From Gammaproteobacteria bacterium (GTDB lineage Bacteria; Pseudomonadota; Gammaproteobacteria; Methylococcales; UBA2780): a DNA stretch of 7,849 bases. The position numbers were made by a program, and so were the translations under genes. The stretch lies in assembly GCA_003646305.1 (NCBI GenBank), contig QNFJ01000100.1, positions 1 through 7,849 on the forward strand, read 5' to 3'. Below are positions 1 to 6,039 of this stretch, one piece after another. Every line of letters starts with the position of its first letter. The first letter of the stretch is position 1. Below the pieces are notes generated by a model. That model did no database searches. It had not been told where the DNA came from and saw nothing but the letters and a program-made list of their open reading frames with translations.

Positions 1-761
1 CAATCACCACACTTTGTACATTTATCACCATCTTTAATGAGTTTAAAGGGAGAGAGTTTTGCAAAAATAAAGTGCAGTGCACTCATGGGGCAAAAAAAGC
101 AGAAGAAACGCTTTTTAATAAAAGAACCGATTAGAAATAGGCCGGTAATAAACATTCCCAAAGCGGTTAGGATCATTTTTTCTGTACTGGCAAAATCAAT
201 AACCCACTGTGAAAAGTCACCATTAAACATCGGCACAATCATCCGGCCTGGGCAAATCTTGCAAAAGGGAGTTCCTAGGTCATGTGAAAGAAATTGCCCA
301 CCAATACCCAGAGGAATAAAGATCATCAGTAATAAAAGAATGTACTTGATGACTTTTAACTTCTTAAACTGATCATCCGAATAGGTGCTATAACGGATTC
401 CCATTTTTTTGCGTAGCGCGGTAATCCAATCTTGAATGGTTCCTAAGGGGCAGATATAACCACACCAGCCTTTGTTGATGACAATAAACCAGAGTACAAA
501 GGTTCCCAGCCCGGTTAGAACAGCAATACCCATTCCACTAAAGAGGCGCGACCAAGGTTGTGCCAGTTGGTGTTGCAATGGCAGTAGATAGCAGACACCG
601 CCATTCTCGCGGTTATAACCACACGAAAAGGTAGGCAAGCTATTACCCAAATCGATGGCCAATCGCCCCCCATAAACCAAGAGTACAAATGCGGCTAGCT
701 GAAACCAAAAACGAAAGCTTCTCAGATCGATATGGTTAACCCAGTTTTTAATCTTATTCAT
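1..761 (-). CDS. Membrane polyferredoxin (NapH/NosR/YccM-like 4Fe-4S protein), 3' end outside window
   Basis: I translated this frame by hand: 253 codons are present and the gene runs past base 1. The likely role is inner-membrane electron transfer through Fe-S clusters. Hydrophobic spans lie near residues 18-36, 76-95, 138-156 and 196-215. Three Cys-Pro motifs characteristic of the NapH/NosR C-terminal group are visible: WCGYICPLG (C100, C104), CKICP (C167, C170) and CFFCP (C221, C224). At the window edge CTKCGD (C248, C251) begins a ferredoxin-type CxxCxxC motif; the next codon starts TG, as Cys would. An additional pair, C47 and C57, sits after the first span and could be periplasmic. The ATG overlaps the stop of the upstream gene by 8 bases (754-761), with AGAGG 9 bases ahead, which implies translational coupling. 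NapH proper would sit among nap genes, and none is seen; NosR would carry an FMN-binding N-terminal domain, which is absent. The electron acceptor is unknown; metal or metal-complex reduction is inference. Confidence 0.85.
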   Translation of the reverse strand, partial: MNKIKNWVNHIDLRSFRFWFQLAAFVLLVYGGRLAIDLGNSLPTFSCGYNRENGGVCYLLPLQHQLAQPWSRLFSGMGIAVLTGLGTFVLWFIVINKGWCGYICPLGTIQDWITALRKKMGIRYSTYSDDQFKKLKVIKYILLLLMIFIPLGIGGQFLSHDLGTPFCKICPGRMIVPMFNGDFSQWVIDFASTEKMILTALGMFITGLFLIGSFIKKRFFCFFCPMSALHFIFAKLSPFKLIKDGDKCTKCGD

Positions 762-1794
762 CAAGGTTAACCTCTTTAAAGGGTTTGATTCGGCGACGAC
801 GGTACAGGTAGGAACCAACACCCAAAACTAGAAAACCGGCTGAACCAAAAGTCAGGCCATAGGCATAAGACTTATAAACACTTTGTGAAGCAGAAAATTG
901 ACCGGGAAAGGTGCTGGTATAAAAGGTCTGCTGATAAGGCTGGCCATTGTATTCACCCTCAACCTTCTCCGCATACTGAACAGTCACTAGAAACTGCTCG
1001 CTACGACGACTTCTACCATGCCGACTACCCTCTGCCTCACTATTTTTATGTTCTTTTTTATCTTCATTCTCTTGGAAACGATCCTGAATAACCTGAAAAG
1101 CAACGATCCCTTCTGAGTCACTTTTACTATTGCGGCTCCAACCCTCTTCAGTGCTAATAGTCGCTGAAGCACCCGCTAAAGGTTCACCGTTATAAAGCAC
1201 TTTGAATAGGACATTCTTTCCTGAATTAAAACGGGTGTGGTAAGTTTCATCATCGAAACGGAGACGTAAAATTTCCAGTGGAATACGCTTATCACTCTGC
1301 GGACGATGCTGTTCAACATCAAAATTATGACCCAGCCCGCAGTTATGCTTTAGCACCTCGCTCTTAGCCACATCGACATAACGCACGCCATCACGAACTA
1401 CTTGCTCCAAATAGTAAGCGTTGTAATAACCCTCATCGGGCATTTTAAACTTAATTGCTGTGTGCTCAGGATCAGCTGGGCTTGGTGCCGGTTGGTAGCT
1501 ATTCAACTTTACGTCGGTCAAATAGAACTGCCCCACTTTGTTAGTTAAATAATCAGCGCTTTTAAGATTCGTGCCCGCTCTTAGCCAAAGCATTTTTGAG
1601 TAATTTCGCTCCTCATCCCTGATTACCATCCCGCCATGTGCTCGACTAAACTGCTTCATCAACTCCATAGTGGGCGGGTTACCCGATAGCCAGAGAGGGC
1701 TATTTCCTGTTTGACTGGTAGCTGCCTGACTAATTAATGAAGCAGCTGCTAGTAATCCAGCAGCCAATGCCAATATTGGTTTTGCATTAATCAT
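754..1794 (-). CDS. Secreted, C-terminally membrane-anchored protein, DUF4198/NikM-like
   Basis: This 346-residue protein begins with a Sec signal peptide (about 1-25, Ala/Leu-rich, ending in SQAA) and ends with one membrane span (about 311-331) followed by YRRRR and a short tail. The body should therefore face the periplasm and the tail the cytoplasm. Residues 195-240 contain GEPLAGASATIS followed by SDSEGIVAFQV, the beta-sandwich pattern (PLAGA...DxxG) of DUF4198/NikM-like and carboxypeptidase-regulatory-like domains. Residues 150-156 read HNCGLGH, holding the only cysteine of the mature protein between two histidines, a possible metal site. Residues 240-266 form a charged low-complexity insert. 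The start is supported by AAGGA 5 bases before the ATG. The gene lies 87 bases after the TonB receptor and overlaps the polyferredoxin gene. I infer a periplasmic partner for the ligand imported by the receptor. The family match is from pattern memory, and function is not established. Confidence 0.72.
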   Translation of the reverse strand: MINAKPILALAAGLLAAASLISQAATSQTGNSPLWLSGNPPTMELMKQFSRAHGGMVIRDEERNYSKMLWLRAGTNLKSADYLTNKVGQFYLTDVKLNSYQPAPSPADPEHTAIKFKMPDEGYYNAYYLEQVVRDGVRYVDVAKSEVLKHNCGLGHNFDVEQHRPQSDKRIPLEILRLRFDDETYHTRFNSGKNVLFKVLYNGEPLAGASATISTEEGWSRNSKSDSEGIVAFQVIQDRFQENEDKKEHKNSEAEGSRHGRSRRSEQFLVTVQYAEKVEGEYNGQPYQQTFYTSTFPGQFSASQSVYKSYAYGLTFGSAGFLVLGVGSYLYRRRRIKPFKEVNLDE

Positions 1795-1812
1795 CTCTAT
1801 CCTTCTTCCCTC

Positions 1813-1849
1813 AAAAAGATTCAGCCCACCTATTCAAAATAGGTGAGCT
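1813..1849 (-). terminator. Hairpin with T run between receptor and DUF4198-like gene; weak terminator or attenuator
   Basis: CACCTATT pairs with AATAGGTG across a three-base loop (1827-1845). Beyond one mismatch the stem extends by AGC/GCT (1823-1849). Read on the minus strand it is followed, five bases later, by five T residues (1817-1813). The stem is AT-rich and the T run short, so partial readthrough into the next gene is plausible. It lies 32 bases after the receptor stop codon and ends shortly before the Shine-Dalgarno of the following gene. An mRNA processing or stability element is an alternative. Confidence 0.5.
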
Positions 1850-1881
1850 AAACCTGCTTTAACAATAAACGCTTATGTCAT

Positions 1882-3897
1882 TTAAAAATTAAGGGCTGCC
1901 CCAAAATAAACCGTACGTCCATCTCCAACAGAGTAGCTTCTGCTTCCCCCTCCACGGGTGCTGTAACTTACACCTGTGGCATATTTTTCATCGGTTAAAT
2001 TCAGAGCGCTCAACCACAGTTCAACAGGACCCTTTTCATAGCCTGCCCGCAAATTGAAAACATCATCTCGATCATATGTGCCATCTGGGTCAGCATCGTT
2101 CGAATTATTCGTGTAATAATCACTGATAGAATCCATCTCCAGCTCAATTTCAAAATTTTGAGCCGGGATAACTGACACCCGTGCATTTATATGATGTTCT
2201 GGTGAAGAGGAGAGGGAATTTCCGCTGTAATCAACCCCGCGATCGACATAGTCCTCAAATTTATTTCTGGCATATGTATACGAAATCCCAAAGTGAAGAT
2301 AATCAAATGGTTGGTATTCTAGCTGTGCTTCCAGGCCTCGAAAATTAATCTCACTCGCATTAACCGGCCTATATTTATCTCGCCCACGTACAGTTTCAAC
2401 ATACTCGTTGACAATGAAATCTTCGATATCCATGTAATACAGACCAACGTCGTACGACAGATTTTGTTCATGAAATGATCCGCGCATTCCAATTTCATAA
2501 TTAGTTGCTATTTCAGCATCAAGATCTGGGTTCTCATATTCCCCTTGAAACATTCGGCTATCACTTGGCGGCGCAAAACCTTTCGACACACCGCCAAAAA
2601 CCATATGATCTGAAGAAATATCATAAGTCATACCAATTTTGGGGGAGAGACCATAGAAATCTCTTTCTGCATCATGCGTGCTGTCAAGGTTATCTTTTAC
2701 ATCATAACTAACCTTTTCATAGCGCAACCCTAACGTGACCTTCGTTTTTTCTGTAAGAAACAGATCAAGTTGCGTAAATGGCGCGAAAGTAAACATCTTA
2801 ATATTTTCATCTTCCTCTACAACGACAACCGCATCATCGTACCCAACCGTATCATTTGTGCTGTAGACCAACTCTAATCCTGTCGTTAGGCTTGCCGCAA
2901 TTCCAGAGTCTGACCCAAAAAAATCGTGCCGGTATTGGGTTTTAAAATCCATATCCTGCAAGTCATAATCACTTGGGCCACCAAATGAGGTGATTTTAAA
3001 ACCTTCATCATGACGATAAGAAAACCCAGACAGAAATTCACCCCGATCAGTTAACAGTGAGTAGCCAATAGAGGCACTATTAGTTTCAGAGTCTACGGCA
3101 CTTGATAACCCAGGATTTTGTTTAGGGTCGGCATCAAATTCTGCTTGAGTTAAGGAACCCGCCTCTTTCTCATTGCGATCAAGGTGCTCACCACGAACCC
3201 ATAGTTTTGAATTCTCCGTCGGGTGAAAAACCAGCTTACCGCTGATAGCCTTGCGGTCATCATCACTATTATCTCGGTAGCCACCAATATCCCAATAATT
3301 CGCGTCTAGAAAATAACCGATATTCCCAACCGATGTCTCTGCAATAGTGCCTGTTGTTGTAAAACCTGTACGCAGTCGATCATGATCCCCAGCTTCAACC
3401 CAGACTCGATTTTCCTGCTCTTCAGGTGGTTCTCTGGTAATTACATTAATCACCCCACCAAATGCATTGCTACCGTATAGTGCTGAGCCTGGCCCCATGA
3501 TCACTTCAATCCGCTCCATATCCCCAGTATTAGTCTCTTCGATCTGCCCAAACGAACCACGATATGGATTTCTAACCGAAAGACCGTCAACCAACGGGAT
3601 TGTGTAACCCTTATCACCCCGAGGAATTCTTAAATTTCGCGACATACTGATACCCGGTATCCGATTGAGCAGCTCCACAGGGTCTGTAAATTTAACTTTA
3701 TCTAGCTCTTTTTTACCTATCACTGTGCTCATGATTGGTGAAGTCTTCAGCCTGAGCACCGGTTGACTTGTTTTACCCGTAACGGCAAGTGATTCAAGTT
3801 CTACGGTATCCGCTACTTCAACTTGCATGCCCTCCTCTGCTTGCAAAACTGGACTCTGTAGTAGCGGTAAAGCCGCTACCATTAAAACTTTCTTCAT
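1882..3897 (-). CDS. TonB-dependent outer-membrane receptor
   Basis: This gene encodes a 671-residue outer-membrane importer driven by TonB. Residues 1-20 are a signal peptide (MKKVLMVAAL..., cleavage after LQA). A TonB-box-like segment DTVELESLAVTG lies at 30-41. The plug domain spans about 53-155, with PVELLNRIPG and the typical GPGSALYGSNAFGGVINVIT at 135-154. The rest is a beta-barrel with many aromatic, alternating strands, and the chain ends ALNF with the terminal Phe expected of outer-membrane proteins. There is no N-terminal STN signalling domain, so it is not a FecA-type transducer. Residues 601-612 (DADPDGTYDRDD) resemble an EF-hand loop. I chose the ATG at 3897 because it is followed directly by the signal peptide and preceded by AAGGCGGGGA; an in-frame TTG at 3954 would bury the signal. 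Substrate is not identifiable; siderophore, metal-chelate or cobalamin-like ligands are all possible. Confidence 0.93.
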   Translation of the reverse strand: MKKVLMVAALPLLQSPVLQAEEGMQVEVADTVELESLAVTGKTSQPVLRLKTSPIMSTVIGKKELDKVKFTDPVELLNRIPGISMSRNLRIPRGDKGYTIPLVDGLSVRNPYRGSFGQIEETNTGDMERIEVIMGPGSALYGSNAFGGVINVITREPPEEQENRVWVEAGDHDRLRTGFTTTGTIAETSVGNIGYFLDANYWDIGGYRDNSDDDRKAISGKLVFHPTENSKLWVRGEHLDRNEKEAGSLTQAEFDADPKQNPGLSSAVDSETNSASIGYSLLTDRGEFLSGFSYRHDEGFKITSFGGPSDYDLQDMDFKTQYRHDFFGSDSGIAASLTTGLELVYSTNDTVGYDDAVVVVEEDENIKMFTFAPFTQLDLFLTEKTKVTLGLRYEKVSYDVKDNLDSTHDAERDFYGLSPKIGMTYDISSDHMVFGGVSKGFAPPSDSRMFQGEYENPDLDAEIATNYEIGMRGSFHEQNLSYDVGLYYMDIEDFIVNEYVETVRGRDKYRPVNASEINFRGLEAQLEYQPFDYLHFGISYTYARNKFEDYVDRGVDYSGNSLSSSPEHHINARVSVIPAQNFEIELEMDSISDYYTNNSNDADPDGTYDRDDVFNLRAGYEKGPVELWLSALNLTDEKYATGVSYSTRGGGSRSYSVGDGRTVYFGAALNF

Positions 3898-4025
3898 TGA
3901 TTCCCCGCCTTTTTTCAAAACCAAAAGAGAGTTACCAATCAATATACATGCCAATATTTAATGCATTGTTTTTATTAGAGAAATCCTGAGCTGCGTCTTT
4001 TTAAGAAAAAATTTTATGTTATCCG

Positions 4026-4038
4026 ACACAGTTTGTGT
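4026..4038. promoter_or_regulatory. 13-base palindrome ACACA-GTT-TGTGT, possible operator
   Basis: A perfect 5-base inverted repeat with a 3-base spacer lies about 130 bases upstream of the receptor start. Its half-site resembles that of the palindrome at 4082-4094 (shared pattern ACA[C/G]A-N3-T[C/G]TGT), with centres 56 bases apart. This could be a repressor or activator site, or the stem of a small RNA hairpin. No known regulator consensus was recognised. Confidence 0.25.
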
Positions 4039-4081
4039 GGGATTTGGCACAGTCCTGCTTTATCCTTCCTGGATATTTTGC

Positions 4082-4094
4082 ACAGAACGTCTGT
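4082..4094. promoter_or_regulatory. 13-base palindrome ACAGA-ACG-TCTGT, possible operator
   Basis: A perfect 5-base inverted repeat with a 3-base spacer lies 19 bases after the anti-sigma stop codon. It has the same architecture and a near-identical half-site to the element at 4026-4038. It has no T run immediately after it on the minus strand, so it does not look like a rho-independent terminator of the sigma operon. Confidence 0.25.
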
Positions 4095-4113
4095 CACTCG
4101 TTAAAATACTTTT

Positions 4114-4677
4114 TTATAAGAAGAAAATAATCTCTGATTCAAAACCGCTCTCTTCATTTTCGAAATCAGTCAACTCATCTATATCCAGCCCAGCCAGAGA
4201 GTCATAACTGGATGCGAATCCCTCAAAGATCAACCACTCATCCAGCTCAGCGACTGAATAATATGAATCTGAATTATTGTGGGGTTGTTCATTTTGAAAA
4301 TCCGCTTGAATCATAAACAACAACAAAACCAAAGCAGCTATTCCTGCCGGAATGACAGGAGTCACTATTAAACATTTCGCCCACTCAACTAGCTGATTCC
4401 ACCTCATTGATTCATTCTGAGAAGCCTTAGATTTATTCAGCTTCCTGAGGATTTTCTCTGTTAACTGTTTTTCACCGATCACTGACCATTTAGGTTCTGC
4501 TATGGCAAGTGACTCACTGATTGACTGGTCAAGCTGTCGAGCAATCGCGAGTTCCGCAGACAGGGTTGCATCATTCTCAATGAAGCTCGCAACCACCTTC
4601 TTATCTTCACAAGGCCACCGAGCTATATCAGCGCCATAGCACTCAATCATCTGCTGAATCTGTTCGTGATTTATCAT
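4114..4677 (-). CDS. Probable anti-sigma factor, single-span membrane protein
   Basis: This 187-residue protein is likely to hold the adjacent ECF sigma factor at the inner membrane. The N-terminal cytoplasmic part (1-103) contains CYGADIARWP at 13-22. I recognise the GAD..RWP pattern from small proteins encoded beside ECF sigma factors in proteobacteria. A single hydrophobic span covers about 104-125 (VTPVIPAGIAALVLLLFMI). The remaining 60 residues should be periplasmic and are strikingly acidic and Ser-rich (for example DIDELTDFENEESGFESE). The HxxxCxxC motif of zinc-binding anti-sigma factors is absent. Its start overlaps the sigma stop by one base (TAATG), the usual coupled arrangement that keeps sigma and anti-sigma levels matched. 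The anti-sigma role rests on position, topology and the N-terminal motif, not on a demonstrated domain match. Confidence 0.72.
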   Translation of the reverse strand: MINHEQIQQMIECYGADIARWPCEDKKVVASFIENDATLSAELAIARQLDQSISESLAIAEPKWSVIGEKQLTEKILRKLNKSKASQNESMRWNQLVEWAKCLIVTPVIPAGIAALVLLLFMIQADFQNEQPHNNSDSYYSVAELDEWLIFEGFASSYDSLAGLDIDELTDFENEESGFESEIIFFL

Positions 4678-5255
4678 TAGATTACCGTCCTTTTCATTAA
4701 AGGCTCTTTCTGTATTATCTTTTTTAAATTCCGTCTGGCTCGAGCCAGGAGAGAGTCTGATGCTTCTACCGTCAGCTCTAATACAGATGCCACTTCACTA
4801 CCACTCAATCCATTAACTAGAAACAATGTTAGTGCCGTTCTCTGTCGCTCTGGCAGATTAGAAAGTGCTTGATGAACCTGCCTCTTCTGCTCAGCATCTA
4901 GCAAGTTCTCTTCGGGACCATTAGTCACTCGCAGCTCATCGTTAAGACTTTCCTGGTGTGTACGCAGCAACTGCTGCTTACGCAAAAAATCCATCGTTAA
5001 ATTGTAAACAATTTTAAATAGCCAGCTTTTTACCGTGCCTTTCTTTGCACACCAGCTATTGGCATGATTCCAAACACGCAAAAAAGACTCTTGAACAATA
5101 TCTTCGGAACAAGAAATGCTGTAGGTGTAACGGGCGGAAAACCTAATAAGACAGGAGAGATAACGATGAACCAGTATCGTGAATGCCGCTTGATCATCGT
5201 CACCGACTTTGCAAATCAGCTGCGCGTCAGTAACCACTTCTGATTTACCTTCCAC
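4677..5255 (-). CDS. ECF-family (group 4) RNA polymerase sigma factor, sigma-24-like
   Basis: This 192-residue sigma factor has only regions 2 and 4. Region 2 spans about 24-93, with SEDIVQESFLRVW (50-62) for core binding and GTVKSWLFKIVYNLTMDFLRKQ (73-94) for -10 recognition. Region 4 covers about 124-182, with LPERQRTAL (134-142) and the helix-turn-helix LSGSEVASVLELTVEASDSL (150-169) followed by LARARRNLKK. The phrase EASDSLLARARR replaces the more common TVKSRLHRAR and, as I recall, typifies ECF groups paired with GAD..RWP proteins. The start is GTG at 5255: an in-frame TAA two codons upstream rules out anything longer, and the out-of-frame ATG at 5259 encodes only four residues. GTG at 5237 is an alternative. 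It is 32 bases after the EF-hand gene and overlaps the anti-sigma gene by one base, so the three are probably one operon. Confidence 0.93.
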   Translation of the reverse strand: MEGKSEVVTDAQLICKVGDDDQAAFTILVHRYLSCLIRFSARYTYSISCSEDIVQESFLRVWNHANSWCAKKGTVKSWLFKIVYNLTMDFLRKQQLLRTHQESLNDELRVTNGPEENLLDAEQKRQVHQALSNLPERQRTALTLFLVNGLSGSEVASVLELTVEASDSLLARARRNLKKIIQKEPLMKRTVI

Positions 5256-5287
5256 CCATTACCCCACCACCTGATCTAGAGTTGGAG

Positions 5288-5962
5288 CTATTTATACTTT
5301 CTAGCTTCACGTGCCTGTTTAAATTCATCTGAGGTGACTTGACCATCACTATCTAGGTCCAATTTTTCGAACCATTTTGAGCGTTCTAGTCTGTTTTCTT
5401 CCTGAGTGATTTTTCCGTCCCCATTGCTGTCCATTCTCGAAAACATCTTTTCTGCACTAGGGTGAGAGCGGTTTTTCTTCATTTTAGAAGAATGCCTGCT
5501 TGGCTTGTCACCATGGCTTCTTTTTTGGCTGTACTCTTGCAAGCTAATCTTTCCATCCTGATTATCCCCATCCAGCTTCGCAAAACGTTTTTCCGCTTTT
5601 TTTGTCGCTGCTGAAGTATATTCTGCCGCCGAGATTAATCCATCGCCATCGCTATCTAGCTCTTTAAAGCGGGCAGCTTTTTTCTCTGCTCTACGCTCCA
5701 TTTTTTTCTTTTCATAGGCTGCTCGTCTCTCCTTTCCATGCTCAGAGAACTCAGCTAAATCGACTGTCCCATTGCCATTTTTATCAATTCTGGAAAAGTT
5801 TTCTGCAAGATTTGAATTAAACTCCGCACTTGAAACTGCACCATCTTTATTGCTGTCCAGTTTAGAGACGAAGCCCTCTCCACTGGATTTAGCAATTGCC
5901 ATACCTGATGAAATAACGAAACCACTGATAACAACGGGAAGAAGTATCGACTTTTTAAGCAT
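5288..5962 (-). CDS. Secreted protein with six EF-hand loops (calcium-binding type)
   Basis: This 224-residue protein carries a signal peptide (1-24, ending MAIA) and six EF-hand loops in three pairs: 36-47 (DSNKDG...E), 60-71 (DKNGNG...E), 103-114 (DSDGDG...E), 131-143 (DGDNQDG...E), 178-189 (DSNGDG...E) and 202-213 (DLDSDG...E). Every loop keeps the first Asp, the Gly after position 5, and the final Glu. Loop 4 has 13 residues instead of 12. The pairs are joined by strongly basic linkers (about 78-98 and 146-165, rich in Lys, Arg and His). I infer a periplasmic cation sensor or buffer. The ATG has GGAG seven bases ahead. It is the first gene of the EF-hand/sigma/anti-sigma operon, 77 bases after the MFS gene, so the operon promoter should lie in 5963-6039 or inside the MFS gene. 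Calcium is the default ligand; other cations are possible. Confidence 0.9.
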   Translation of the reverse strand: MLKKSILLPVVISGFVISSGMAIAKSSGEGFVSKLDSNKDGAVSSAEFNSNLAENFSRIDKNGNGTVDLAEFSEHGKERRAAYEKKKMERRAEKKAARFKELDSDGDGLISAAEYTSAATKKAEKRFAKLDGDNQDGKISLQEYSQKRSHGDKPSRHSSKMKKNRSHPSAEKMFSRMDSNGDGKITQEENRLERSKWFEKLDLDSDGQVTSDEFKQAREARKYK

Positions 5963-6039
5963 TTTTAACTCCGTATTTAAATTAACTATTCACCTGTATA
6001 ACGGATGGGGAGATAAAAACTGTCGTATTTTTTTAAAAT
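5963..6039 (-). promoter_or_regulatory. 77-base gap, probable promoter and leader of the EF-hand/sigma operon
   Basis: This AT-rich gap separates the MFS gene from the EF-hand gene and includes the clear Shine-Dalgarno GGAG just before the EF-hand ATG. A -10-like TTATAC sits near 5997-6002 on the minus strand, but no good -35 lies at 16-18 bases. I see no terminator hairpin for the aroC-MFS unit. A promoter here is expected from the change of function between neighbours and is not demonstrated. Confidence 0.35.

Larger units (their letters stand above)
3898..4113. promoter_or_regulatory. 216-base intergenic region upstream of the receptor, probable promoter region
   Basis: This is the longest gene-free stretch in the window and the only sizeable gap in the six-gene cluster. 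It separates the sigma/anti-sigma operon from the receptor operon, so the promoter for the receptor should lie here. It is AT-rich near the receptor (3900-4020) and holds two 13-base palindromes, listed separately. I could not identify a convincing sigma-70 or ECF -35/-10 pair by eye. The best -10-like hexamer is TATATT on the minus strand near 3940-3945, without a good -35. No convincing terminator follows the anti-sigma gene, so readthrough from the upstream operon is possible. Confidence 0.5.

Noticed and set aside
37..372. 111-codon open frame on the plus strand
   Set aside because: It lies antisense to the polyferredoxin gene, whose Cys-Pro motifs are clearly coding; the plus-strand product shows no recognisable domain.
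1..761. Assignment as napH or nosR
   Set aside because: No other nap or nos genes are present, the FMN-binding domain of NosR is missing, and these Cys-Pro motifs are shared by several unrelated electron-transfer proteins.
1882..3897. Assignment of the receptor to a named substrate (cobalamin, copper or a siderophore)
   Set aside because: The plug and barrel motifs seen are general to the family, and no substrate-specific motif could be recognised by eye.
3898..3954. 19-residue N-terminal extension of the TonB receptor from a TTG codon
   Set aside because: It would place residues in front of a well-formed signal peptide, and the ATG at 3897 has its own purine-rich ribosome binding site.
5288..5962. 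Lanmodulin-like lanthanide-binding protein
   Set aside because: It has secreted EF-hands near a TonB receptor, but none of the six loops has the Pro at position 2 typical of lanmodulin, so a lanthanide role cannot be claimed, only tested.
5997..6022. Sigma-70 promoter for the EF-hand operon (TTATAC with GACAG upstream)
   Set aside because: The spacing and the -35 match are poor. I kept only a general promoter-region call.
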